From an uncultured Lachnospiraceae bacterium (GTDB lineage Bacteria > Bacillota > Clostridia > Lachnospirales > Lachnospiraceae): 51,578 nt of DNA. Made by a program: the position numbers and the translations under genes. Below, piece after piece: positions 23,323 through 31,454 of this stretch. How positions within the stretch are numbered: position 1 is the first letter of the stretch; every line of letters begins with the position of its first letter. The DNA is taken from contig CARQVR010000019.1 of assembly GCA_949051815.1 (NCBI GenBank), positions 1 through 51,578 of the forward strand. Reading direction: 5' to 3'. The notes below the pieces were generated by a model that was given only the letters and a program-made list of their open reading frames with translations, ran no database searches and was not told the DNA's origin.

Positions 23323-24117
23323 ATGAAATTTTCCTGCTGTATTGAAATGATTTATCCGGAGTATGACTTTTTAGAGAGGATCCGGAAGGCAAAGGAAGAC
23401 GGTTTTGCCTATTTTGAATTCTGGAACTGGGACAACAAGGATATTCCCGCAATCAGGCGTGTGATGGAAGAGACAGGCATGAAGCTGGCGGCTTTTCAGG
23501 GTAATTCCGAAGGACGTATGTGTGATGCGCTGGATGCGGAGATTTATCTGGAAGGGGTTAAGAAAGGCATTGCAGTGGCAAAAGAGCTTCACGCGGAAAA
23601 CATGTTCCTGATGAGCGATATTATGCAGGAAGACCGTTCGGTAAAACCTTTTGACCGCCCTGTGACGGAAGAGGAGAAACGAGATGCAAGTCTTGCAATG
23701 CTTAAGACGGTTGCAGGACTTGTGGAGGAAGCGGGAATAACAGCAGTGATCGAACCGCTCAACACGATTGTAGATCACAGCGGATATTCTCTATGTCATA
23801 CGGAACCGGCGATAGAACTTTTGAAAGAAGTCGGAAGTCCGAATATCAGACTTTTGTATGATGCTTATCACATGCAGATTATGGAAGGGAATATCTGTGA
23901 TACGATCAGGAAATACAGTTCTTATTTCGGGCATTTCCATATCGCGGACGTACCGGGCAGATGCGAACCGGGCACCGGAGAATTAAATTATACCAATATC
24001 TTAAAGACACTGAAGGAGACCGGATATGACAGAATCTGCGGTTTTGAATGTACTACTGCAGGTGGAAGCAGCAGCGAAGTCATGAGAGCCCTTCTCAAAG
24101 AATACGGGGAGATCTGA
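23323..24117 (+). CDS. hydroxypyruvate isomerase-family (TIM-barrel) sugar isomerase
   Basis: 264-residue TIM-barrel protein of the Hyi/OtnI group. Typical motifs are IEPLN with a metal-binding Glu, LLYDAYHMQIMEGN, and FHIADVPGRCEPGTGELNY, which is almost diagnostic. Family members isomerise hydroxypyruvate/tartronate semialdehyde or 2-oxo-tetronate phosphates. As first gene of an operon with rbsD and a dehydrogenase, it may act on a keto-sugar made from the imported substrate. AAAGGAGAG precedes the ATG at 23323, and operator 4 lies directly upstream. Ordinary ribose use does not need this enzyme. Confidence 0.82.
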   Translation: MKFSCCIEMIYPEYDFLERIRKAKEDGFAYFEFWNWDNKDIPAIRRVMEETGMKLAAFQGNSEGRMCDALDAEIYLEGVKKGIAVAKELHAENMFLMSDIMQEDRSVKPFDRPVTEEEKRDASLAMLKTVAGLVEEAGITAVIEPLNTIVDHSGYSLCHTEPAIELLKEVGSPNIRLLYDAYHMQIMEGNICDTIRKYSSYFGHFHIADVPGRCEPGTGELNYTNILKTLKETGYDRICGFECTTAGGSSSEVMRALLKEYGEI

Positions 24118-24154
24118 GCGGTTAGAGATTGTGACGCTTCGAAATGGAGGAAAT

Positions 24155-24556
24155 ATGAAGAGGACAACTTGTATCAACAGTGAGATCTCCCGCGTAATTG
24201 CCAGGATGGGACACTTCGATACGCTGACGGTGGGGGATGCGGGTCTGCCTGTGCCGGACGGCGTGACAAGGATTGACCTGGCCGTGAAGCCGGGACTGCC
24301 GCAGTTTATTGATGTGCTGGAGACGATTTTAACAGAGCTTGAGATCCAGAAAGCGACGATTGCCGCAGAGATGGCGCAGTCTAATCCGGAACTGCTTACA
24401 TATATGGAGGAAAGAATCGCCAGGGAGGGAGCCAGGCTTGTTATGGTTCCGCATGAGGAACTGAAACGAATGTCTAAGGAGAGCAGGGCTGTGGTCAGAA
24501 CCGGAGAATGCAGGGCGTATGCCAATGTCATACTGGAGTCTGGTGTAGTTTTTTAG
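24155..24556 (+). CDS. rbsD: D-ribose pyranase (RbsD/FucU family)
   Basis: 133 residues, slightly under the usual RbsD length. It converts the pyranose form of ribose to the furanose form used by ribokinase. Family features are the His in ARMGHFDTLTVGDAGLPVP, RIDLAVKPGLPQF in the middle, and the C-terminal VVRTGECRAYANVIL with the catalytic Tyr. The ATG at 24155 follows GGAGGAA; the in-frame start at 24131 lacks this. It ends 13 bases before the dehydrogenase gene. This gene is the best argument for a furanose-using pentose (ribose-like) substrate. Confidence 0.92.
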   Translation: MKRTTCINSEISRVIARMGHFDTLTVGDAGLPVPDGVTRIDLAVKPGLPQFIDVLETILTELEIQKATIAAEMAQSNPELLTYMEERIAREGARLVMVPHEELKRMSKESRAVVRTGECRAYANVILESGVVF

Positions 24557-24569
24557 GAGGAATGATGCG

Positions 24570-25598
24570 ATGAAAGAGACGATGAGAGCAGCAGTATTTG
24601 AGGGCGAAGGGCGTCTTGTATTGAAAGAAGTGCCCGTTCCTGAAATTGTGCGGCCGGATCAGATGATTGGAAAGATTGAGGTATGTTCTATCTGCGGAAC
24701 GGACGTGCATATGACTAATGTTCCGGCAGGATATCCTGCTACGCCGGGAACGATTCTCGGACATGAGCTGGTAGCAAGCGTGGTGGCGGTTGGAGAGGAT
24801 GTGACACAGTTTAAGGCTGGCGATCGTTTTGTGGTAAATCCCAATGAATATTGCGGCGCCTGCTATTATTGCAAGAACAATCTGCCCAATGAATGTGAAA
24901 AGATTGAAGCTATGGGAATAGACGTGGACGGCGGGTTTGCAGAGTATGTCAGAGTGGCGCAGAAGATGGCTTTTAAGCTGCCTGAGACTCTGCCTGCACC
25001 GATTGCAGCCTATGCAGAACCCCTCGCATGTGTCATAAACGGGGCGGATAAGATCAGGGTCAACCCGGCAGAGAGCGTATGCGTGATCGGCGCGGGCCCG
25101 GTGGGGCTTCTGTTTATCCAGCTCTTAAAGGCATCCGGAGCGAAACCGATCATTGCGGTAGAACCAAACGCCATGCGCAGAGACTATGCTAAAAAATGCG
25201 GTGCGGATATCTGTGTGGATCCTGTGACGGAGGATGTGCGGGAAGTGGTGAAGGAGCTTACCCGGATCGGTGTGGATTATGCGATTGACGTAGTGGGCAA
25301 TCAGATGCCTGTGACCATTGATGTGATTCGTAAAGGCGGCACCTGTCTTCTGATGGGCAATAATGCACGCGCCAATCCGAATATCGTGCAGAGCCTCATT
25401 ACATACAAAGAGGCGAAAGTGCTTGGGACATGGCTTGCGAACGCGTCCTTTGAGCAGGCGGTGAAGCTTCTGGATTCAGGGCTTTTAAACTTAGATTTTA
25501 TGATCACCCATACACTGCCCCTGGAGGAGATTCATGAAGCCATCGATCTTCTCAGGAGAGGGGAAGGCGTGGAAGTGCTGGTAGATCCGAATTTGTGA
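24570..25598 (+). CDS. zinc-dependent medium-chain alcohol/polyol dehydrogenase
   Basis: 342-residue MDR-superfamily enzyme. The catalytic zinc site shows as CSICGTD and GHE. The structural zinc lobe is CGACYYCKNNLPNEC (Cys pattern C-x2-C-x2-C-x7-C). The cofactor-binding turn reads VIGAGPVGLLFIQL, followed by VEPNAMRR, where Glu suggests NAD rather than NADP. Threonine, sorbitol and tagatose-type dehydrogenases share this form. In this operon it would oxidise a polyol or interconvert a keto-sugar. TAGGAGG precedes the ATG at 24570. Confidence 0.85.
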   Translation: MKETMRAAVFEGEGRLVLKEVPVPEIVRPDQMIGKIEVCSICGTDVHMTNVPAGYPATPGTILGHELVASVVAVGEDVTQFKAGDRFVVNPNEYCGACYYCKNNLPNECEKIEAMGIDVDGGFAEYVRVAQKMAFKLPETLPAPIAAYAEPLACVINGADKIRVNPAESVCVIGAGPVGLLFIQLLKASGAKPIIAVEPNAMRRDYAKKCGADICVDPVTEDVREVVKELTRIGVDYAIDVVGNQMPVTIDVIRKGGTCLLMGNNARANPNIVQSLITYKEAKVLGTWLANASFEQAVKLLDSGLLNLDFMITHTLPLEEIHEAIDLLRRGEGVEVLVDPNL

Positions 25599-25625
25599 TA
25601 CAGCAGCAGGAAAGGCGGGACAGAT

Positions 25626-26765
25626 ATGAAAGAGTATAGAGAAGATAAATCCATACAGGGGAGAAAAGAAGAGATTGCAATCAAGGTAAAAAGGCTGCAG
25701 GAAGGGATGGAAAAGGCCGGGCTTGACGCCGTGATCATCAATAAGAGCAATAATTTCTCATGGATTACGGCCGGCGCCAGCAATATCATTACAAGATACA
25801 GTGAAGAAGGCGTGACTTCCATTGTGATCACGAAAGAGGGAGGACAGTATATTCTTTCGAATAATATCGAATATCCCCGTATTGTGAAAGAAGAAACCAT
25901 CGGGGAGCTGGGCTTTGAGATTAAATCCTGTTATTGGTTTGAGAACAGGAATCCGGATTTCGTGAAAGAAATTGTGGGAGAGGGCAGATATGGAGCAGAC
26001 ACAGCCTTTCCGGGGGCGGAGAATGCAAATGCCCTGATCGAGACATGCCAGTACAGTCTGACCGACAATGATATTGCCAGATATCAATATCTGGGAGATA
26101 CCTTTTCGAAAGCGTTGGAAGAGTGTCTTTCTAAGGTAAGACCGGGAGATATGGAGCTGGATATTGCAGGACGCATCAATGAGGCTTTGTGGAAATATGA
26201 TATTGATCCGGTATTGTTCCTGGTGGCAGGGGATGAGCGTATCATGGATTTCAGACACTGTATTCCCACAGCGAACAGGATCAGGAAGCGGATGATGGTA
26301 TCCTGCAACGGCAGATACAAAGGACTGGTAACCAAGACCACAAGATTCGTGAACTTTGGCGAGCCGGAAGAGGCGTTTATGAAGCAGTATATGGATACGC
26401 TGGATATTGAGAATCAGATGATGGCGGCGACGACCGCAGGCACAGACGACATCGTACCCCATAGACTGGCCAGGGAACTGTATGCAGAGAAAGGGTATCC
26501 GGAAATGTGGAAAGTGCATCATCAGGGCGGCCCGCAGGGGTATTCTAACGGCTATTATCTGGTGACAGAGGACAGACATGGAATCATCCAGCCCAATCAG
26601 TGCTACTGCTATAATCCTTCGATCACAGGGACAAAAACGGAAGACGGATTTATTGTAACGGAAGAAGGTCCGCTGATGATCACGAAACCGGTCGTCTTCC
26701 CGGCAGTGGAAGCACAGGTAAACGGTGTTACCGTAAGGCGCCCGGGGGTTCTTGTCATCGAATAG
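25626..26765 (+). CDS. M24-family (creatinase/aminopeptidase P-like) protein with altered metal site
   Basis: 379 residues. The N-terminal half (VKRLQEGMEKAGLDAVIINKSNNFSW) matches the aminopeptidase-P/creatinase N-domain and the C-terminal half the pita-bread fold. In active peptidases two Asp ligands stand in D-x-G...D-x-TR; here the same stretch reads VSCNGRYKGLVTKTTRFV, so both appear replaced. The HGxG-type His motif reads HHQGGPQGY. Metal-dependent peptidase activity is therefore doubtful; creatinase, which needs no metal, is a precedent. AGGAAAGG precedes the ATG. Its place between the dehydrogenase and rbsA genes implies a role in handling the imported compound. Confidence 0.75.
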   Translation: MKEYREDKSIQGRKEEIAIKVKRLQEGMEKAGLDAVIINKSNNFSWITAGASNIITRYSEEGVTSIVITKEGGQYILSNNIEYPRIVKEETIGELGFEIKSCYWFENRNPDFVKEIVGEGRYGADTAFPGAENANALIETCQYSLTDNDIARYQYLGDTFSKALEECLSKVRPGDMELDIAGRINEALWKYDIDPVLFLVAGDERIMDFRHCIPTANRIRKRMMVSCNGRYKGLVTKTTRFVNFGEPEEAFMKQYMDTLDIENQMMAATTAGTDDIVPHRLARELYAEKGYPEMWKVHHQGGPQGYSNGYYLVTEDRHGIIQPNQCYCYNPSITGTKTEDGFIVTEEGPLMITKPVVFPAVEAQVNGVTVRRPGVLVIE

Positions 26766-26783
26766 ATTTGAAAGGAGTTAAGA

Positions 26784-28286
26784 GTGGGAAAGCAAATCTT
26801 AAAGCTGGAAAATATAACGAAAGAATTTCCGGGTGTTAAGGCGTTGGACGGTGTGACCTTTGAGCTGAATGAGGGCGAGGTTCATGTGCTCCTGGGTGAG
26901 AACGGCGCGGGCAAATCCACGTTGATGAAAGTGCTGGCGGGAGTACATCAACAGAACGGGGGACGTATCATCTATAAGGGGGAGGAAGTGAAGTTCTCCA
27001 ATCCCAAACAGGCGCAGGACAAGCATATAGCCATTATCTATCAGGAATTTAATCTGATGCCGAATCTGACGGTAGGACAAAATATCTATCTGGGCAGAGA
27101 GCCCCGCAACAAGTATGGCTTGATCGACAAGAAGCAGCTGTACGCGAAAGCGCAGGAGATGTTGGATTTCCTGCAGGTGGATATTGACGTGCAGGAGCAG
27201 GTATCCAGACTGGGGGTTGCCAGACAGCAGCTGGTGGAGGTTGCCAAGGCGCTTTCGATCGACGCGGAGATACTGATTATGGATGAGCCGACCGCATCTT
27301 TGAGCGACCCGGAGATTGAGCAGCTGTTTCGCACGATTAAACGGCTCCAGGAACAGAAAGTGTCTATCATCTATATCTCCCACAGGCTTCAGGAACTGAA
27401 AGTTGTGGGGAATCGGATTACGGTCATCCGTGACGGTAAGAGTATCGGCACAAGAGAGGCAGACAAGTGCACAATGGATGAGCTGATCACTATGATGGTA
27501 GGGCGGGAGATTGGCAATACCAGAATCCGCTCAAAGAACACGGCACAGGATGAAGATGCCGTCAGAGTAGAGCATGTGACCAATCGAAAGCTTGAGGATA
27601 TCAGTATTCATGTCAGGAAAGGCGAGATTGTCGGAATAGCGGGGCTGGTAGGATCGGGCAGAACAGAACTGGCCAATGCAATCTACGGTATTGATGCAAT
27701 CAAAAGCGGCAAGGTGACGCTGTTTGACAGGCAGCTTCGCAAACCCTCCCCGGGATTGAATATCAGAAACCATATGGGCTTTATACCTGAGAGCCGCAAG
27801 GAGGATGGGCTTGCGTTATCTATGTCCATCCGGAAGAATACCACCTGTGCTTCTTTGAAAGAACTGTTCCCGTCCGGCTGGATTAACGAAAAGAAAGAGA
27901 CAGAAACGTCGGCAGGATTCTGTAAGGATATGAAGTTAAATACTGAGAACATGGAGATGCTGGTGCAGAATCTGTCCGGCGGAAACCAACAAAAAGTGGT
28001 ATTAGCCAAATGGATGTGTACGGACTCGGATTTCCTGATTTTCGATGAGCCCACGAGGGGAATCGATGTGGGCGCGAAAGAAGAAATTCATAGTCTGATG
28101 AATGATCTGGCAGTTAAAGGAGCCGGCATTATTATGATTTCCTCGGATCTGCCGGAGATTTTGAACCTTTCTGACAGAATCTATGTGATGCGGGAAGGAC
28201 GTATCGTAAAAGAACTGCCGGGAGAGGGGACCACACAGGAAGAAATCATCGGTTATGCGGCAGGAAAGGAGGAAAAGAATGCATAA
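26784..28286 (+). CDS. rbsA: ribose-type ABC transporter ATP-binding protein
   Basis: 500-residue double ATPase, the usual RbsA length. First half: GENGAGKST, weak signature LGVARQQLVEVAKAL, ILIMDEPTASL. Second half: degenerate Walker A GLVGSGRTE, canonical LSGGNQQKV, and FLIFDEPTRGIDVGAK. The start is GTG at 26784, six bases after AAAGGAG. Its end overlaps the start of the first permease by eight bases, indicating translational coupling. It is clearly a different lineage from the ATPase at 188-1726. Confidence 0.92.
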   Translation: MGKQILKLENITKEFPGVKALDGVTFELNEGEVHVLLGENGAGKSTLMKVLAGVHQQNGGRIIYKGEEVKFSNPKQAQDKHIAIIYQEFNLMPNLTVGQNIYLGREPRNKYGLIDKKQLYAKAQEMLDFLQVDIDVQEQVSRLGVARQQLVEVAKALSIDAEILIMDEPTASLSDPEIEQLFRTIKRLQEQKVSIIYISHRLQELKVVGNRITVIRDGKSIGTREADKCTMDELITMMVGREIGNTRIRSKNTAQDEDAVRVEHVTNRKLEDISIHVRKGEIVGIAGLVGSGRTELANAIYGIDAIKSGKVTLFDRQLRKPSPGLNIRNHMGFIPESRKEDGLALSMSIRKNTTCASLKELFPSGWINEKKETETSAGFCKDMKLNTENMEMLVQNLSGGNQQKVVLAKWMCTDSDFLIFDEPTRGIDVGAKEEIHSLMNDLAVKGAGIIMISSDLPEILNLSDRIYVMREGRIVKELPGEGTTQEEIIGYAAGKEEKNA

Positions 28287-29223
28287 GATATCTTTGGCGC
28301 TCAGGCGGGTGCCGGGCAATATATATACCCTGCTTGCCATTACGCTGGTGTTCTGGATTGTCTGTAAACCGGGCACTTTCCTGACGGGAAGCAATATGAT
28401 CAACATTGCGGGCCAGTGTTCTTTTCTGGCAATCGCATCGATTGGCTCTCTGTTAGCGATCATTACGGGCGGCATCGATCTTTCTGTGGGCGGCATCATG
28501 TGTTTTTCCGGGGTTGTGGCGGCGGTGCTCGCTAAGGGCGGTATGCCTATGGTTTTTGCAGTGCCGATTGCACTTTTAGCCGGAACCGCGGCAGGTGTGG
28601 TCAACGGTCTGATCATTGCCAAAAACAATGTGGCGCCGTTTATTATCACACTGGCTATGTGGAATATTACGGAATCGCTGGCACTTGTGGTAGCGAAAGG
28701 GGCGACGGTCTCTGTCAACACAGAAGAATTCAGACTGCCTGGCAGTGGAGAACTGGGCTTTCTGCCCTACTGTGTGATCATAGCGGCGGTGGTGTATACC
28801 ATTTTCCATGTGATTACCAGAAAGACAAGGACGGGCACTTATATCTATGCCATTGGCGGCAACGAGGCGGCGGCGCACCTGACGGGAATCAATGTGGCCA
28901 GGAGTAAATTTCTCGTGTATACCTTCAGCGGACTGACCGCGGCCCTGGCAGGAGTGCTCTTAGCGTCGAAGCTTGGCAGCGCTAACCCCGGACAGGGCGC
29001 AGGCTATGAGTTCTATGGAATCGCCAGTGCGGTAGTGGCGGGAGCTTCCATGGCCGGAGGAAACGGAACTGTGTGGAATACGCTGGTCGGGGCGCTGATC
29101 ATTACCATTCTGCGAAGCGGACTCAATATTGCAGGTATGCCGAATTCCTGGCAGATGGTGGTGCTTGGGCTGGTAATCGTGGGCGTAGTGTTTATAGATG
29201 TGATGAGCAGGAGGGAAAAGTGA
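28279..29223 (+). CDS. rbsC: ribose-type ABC transporter permease, first of two
   Basis: 314-residue membrane protein of the RbsC family with ITGGIDLSVGGIMC as family motif and about eight to ten hydrophobic helices. The ATG at 28279 follows AAAGGAGG and overlaps the rbsA stop; an upstream ATG at 28255 is less likely. Its stop overlaps the start of the next permease by one base (TGATG). Pairing with a second permease implies a heterodimer or alternative channels. Confidence 0.9.
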   Translation: MHKISLALRRVPGNIYTLLAITLVFWIVCKPGTFLTGSNMINIAGQCSFLAIASIGSLLAIITGGIDLSVGGIMCFSGVVAAVLAKGGMPMVFAVPIALLAGTAAGVVNGLIIAKNNVAPFIITLAMWNITESLALVVAKGATVSVNTEEFRLPGSGELGFLPYCVIIAAVVYTIFHVITRKTRTGTYIYAIGGNEAAAHLTGINVARSKFLVYTFSGLTAALAGVLLASKLGSANPGQGAGYEFYGIASAVVAGASMAGGNGTVWNTLVGALIITILRSGLNIAGMPNSWQMVVLGLVIVGVVFIDVMSRREK

Positions 29224-30170
29224 TGAAAAAGAAAATAGCCATACCTGATACTTTGTCCCGTCTGCTGGCAGTGATACTGATTGCGGTATTGCTCAGTATT
29301 ACATGTCCCAATTTCCTGACGGTGAATAATATCCTGAATATTTTCAATCAGGCATCTTTAAATGTATTTATCGCGATCGGTATGATGATGACGATGCTGA
29401 TTGGCGGCATTGACCTGTCGGTGGGATCTGTACTGGCAATCTCTTCCGTGCTGTCGGCCAGATTTTTCTTCAGGGATGATTTGGTAAGCATTATTTTGGG
29501 AATCCTGTTTGCGATAACGATTGGTATTGCATGTGGTCTGGTGAACGGAACTATGGTATCTGTCTTTAAACTGCCCGCTTTTCTGGTGACATTTGGTATG
29601 TCGCAGATCTGCAGAGGATTTGCCTATCTGTATATGAATGGCAAAGTATTTAACGGATTTAGTGACAGCTTTAAGGTGATCGGAAAAGGGAGACTTGTAG
29701 GTAAGGTACAGATGCCGATCCTGATTTCACTGGTCTGTCTGGTACTTATGGCGATGTTTTTAAAAAAATCCATTTTGGGAAGGCAGATTTATGTGTCTGG
29801 TTCCAATCCCAGCTGCGCCAGATATTCCGGCATCAATATCAATAAAATCACCATGCTGTGTTATGCCTTTTCCGGCATGTTCGCGGCATTGGCCGGTGTG
29901 GTTTATGTATCCCGCTTAGATGCAGCGGAGGCGACGATTGGTACAGCTTATGCAAACGATGCGATTGCGGCGGCAGCCATTGGCGGTATCTCCTTCGCAG
30001 GAGGAAAAGGCAATGTGTATGGCACGGTGATTGGTGCGGTGCTGCTTACACTGATTAAGAACGGCATGAATCAGCTGGGAATCGCCACAGAATATCAGAA
30101 ATTAGTGACCGGACTGGTAATCATTATTGCTGTTTTGATTGATCGAAAGTCTGCAAAGATAGCACGGTAA
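29223..30170 (+). CDS. rbsC: ribose-type ABC transporter permease, second of two
   Basis: 315 residues, RbsC family, with IGGIDLSVGSVLAISS and a C-terminal GISFAGGKGNVYGTVIGA stretch typical of the group. It starts at an ATG overlapping the stop of the preceding permease by one base, with only a weak GGGAAAAG upstream, so its translation is probably coupled. It is more divergent from its partner than the two permeases at 1731-4076 are from each other, which suggests an older duplication or separate origins. Confidence 0.9.
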   Translation: MKKKIAIPDTLSRLLAVILIAVLLSITCPNFLTVNNILNIFNQASLNVFIAIGMMMTMLIGGIDLSVGSVLAISSVLSARFFFRDDLVSIILGILFAITIGIACGLVNGTMVSVFKLPAFLVTFGMSQICRGFAYLYMNGKVFNGFSDSFKVIGKGRLVGKVQMPILISLVCLVLMAMFLKKSILGRQIYVSGSNPSCARYSGININKITMLCYAFSGMFAALAGVVYVSRLDAAEATIGTAYANDAIAAAAIGGISFAGGKGNVYGTVIGAVLLTLIKNGMNQLGIATEYQKLVTGLVIIIAVLIDRKSAKIAR

Positions 30171-30182
30171 TATTACAGAAAC

Positions 30183-30245
30183 AAACTGTCATAAGGCAGT
30201 TTGCAATAAACGTTCAGGGAATCCGCCCGGAAAAAGGCGATTTCC
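30183..30245 (+). other. two intercistronic hairpins ahead of the binding-protein gene
   Basis: AAACTG (30183-30188) pairs with CAGTTT (30197-30202). GGAATCCGCC (30218-30227) pairs with GGCGATTTCC (30236-30245) with two mismatches. Hairpins at this point often raise the mRNA stability of the binding protein, which is needed in excess over the membrane parts. Confidence 0.4.
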
Positions 30246-30264
30246 GGAAAAAGGAGGAAAAAAT

Positions 30265-31338
30265 ATGAAAAAAAGGTTAGCAGCATTATTGACAGGAACA
30301 CTCCTTGCAGTATCCGTATTGTCCGGATGCGGCGAAAGCGGCCAGGGCGGCAGCACGGCTGAACCGGCGCCGGCGCCGGAAGCGGAAAGCAGCGCCCCGG
30401 AGGCGGAAAGCGAGCCGGCGGCAGAGGAAGAAAGTGCATCTGCAGAAGGGACCACAGGCGGAGATTATACGATTGCCGTTATGGTGAAGGATTCCTCGAC
30501 CCCGTTCTGGCGTTATCTGGTATCCGGCGCACAGGAAGCGGCGAATGAGCTGGGCGTTACGGTAGTGGAGTATGCGCCTATGGAGGCACAGTCTCTGGAT
30601 GAGCAGACCAAACAGGTAGAGGATGCGATCCAGGCGGGTGTTGATGCGATCTGTATCGCACCGGTAGACTCTGACGGTATTGTTCCTGCGCTCGAGAAAG
30701 CAAATGAGGCGGGTATTCCCGTCATTGCCATCAACACAAAGGCTAACGGCGCGAAAGTGGAGACGTTTGTAGGTATCGATAATGAAGCGGCAGCTGAGAA
30801 TCTGGCGCAGTACATGGCAGATGAGTTGGGAAATGAAGGAAAAGTAGTTATTATCGAGGGTAATCCGGCAGGACAGACTTCTGTAGACCGCGTGGCAGGC
30901 TTTACCACAATCTTAGAGAAGTATGAGGGGATTGAGCTTACGGTTTCCCAGCCCGGTTATTTCAAACGTGATGAGGCGATGACAATCATGGAGAACCTGA
31001 TTCAGGCCAACCCGGATATTGATGCGGTTCTGGCGCTGAATGATGAGATGGCGTTGGGCGCATGGCAGGCTTTGGACGATGCCGGTATGACAGAGGATGT
31101 CGTTATTTCCGGCTTTGACGGCGCAGTAGAAGGCTGTAATGCGATTATTGGCGGCAAACTGAAAGCTTCCATGGATCAGGATGCAATCGGCACCGGTTAT
31201 CAGGGTGTGAAAGCAGCTGTAGAAGTTTTAAACGGCAATGCTGTGGACGAGTGGATTAAGATAGGCGGAACCGTTGTAAACGGTGATAATGCACAAGACT
31301 ATCTGGATAATTTTGCCGCACACGGATTCAGCGAATAA
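30265..31338 (+). CDS. rbsB: ribose-type substrate-binding lipoprotein
   Basis: 357-residue lipoprotein. The signal peptide ends in the lipobox LSGC, so Cys22 would be lipid-anchored to the outer face of the membrane. Residues about 23-65 are an acidic Pro/Ala/Glu linker. The rest is a Peripla_BP_4-type binding fold: IAVMVKDSSTPFWRYLVSGAQ, DAICIAPVDSDGIVPALEKA, and ALNDEMALGAWQAL. Phe-Trp in the first strand loop is typical of ribose/allose-type proteins. AAAGGAGG lies before the ATG. It is the last gene of the transporter block, followed by an operator-like palindrome and a terminator. Confidence 0.9.
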   Translation: MKKRLAALLTGTLLAVSVLSGCGESGQGGSTAEPAPAPEAESSAPEAESEPAAEEESASAEGTTGGDYTIAVMVKDSSTPFWRYLVSGAQEAANELGVTVVEYAPMEAQSLDEQTKQVEDAIQAGVDAICIAPVDSDGIVPALEKANEAGIPVIAINTKANGAKVETFVGIDNEAAAENLAQYMADELGNEGKVVIIEGNPAGQTSVDRVAGFTTILEKYEGIELTVSQPGYFKRDEAMTIMENLIQANPDIDAVLALNDEMALGAWQALDDAGMTEDVVISGFDGAVEGCNAIIGGKLKASMDQDAIGTGYQGVKAAVEVLNGNAVDEWIKIGGTVVNGDNAQDYLDNFAAHGFSE

Positions 31339-31347
31339 TCTATAGGG

Positions 31348-31363
31348 ATTAAAACGTTTTAAT
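31348..31363. promoter_or_regulatory. LacI-type operator 5, after the binding-protein gene
   Basis: ATTAAAACGTTTTAAT, a perfect 16-base palindrome and the best copy of the motif found near the lacI promoter. It begins ten bases after the rbsB stop and ahead of the terminator at 31374. No clear promoter lies beside it, so it may control readthrough into the oxidoreductase gene or serve as a distant looping site. Confidence 0.65.
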
Positions 31364-31373
31364 TAAGAGTGGG

Positions 31374-31416
31374 AAGCGGATGCTGTGAAGGGGAATCATT
31401 TGCGGCATCCGCTTTT
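31374..31416 (+). terminator. terminator after the ribose-type transporter genes
   Basis: AAGCGGATGC (31374-31383) pairs perfectly with GCATCCGCTT (31405-31414), ending in TTTT. The loop is about 21 bases. Confidence 0.65.
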
Positions 31417-31454
31417 GCCTGTTCTGTCAGCAGAAGAAAAGGAGGAAATGTGTT

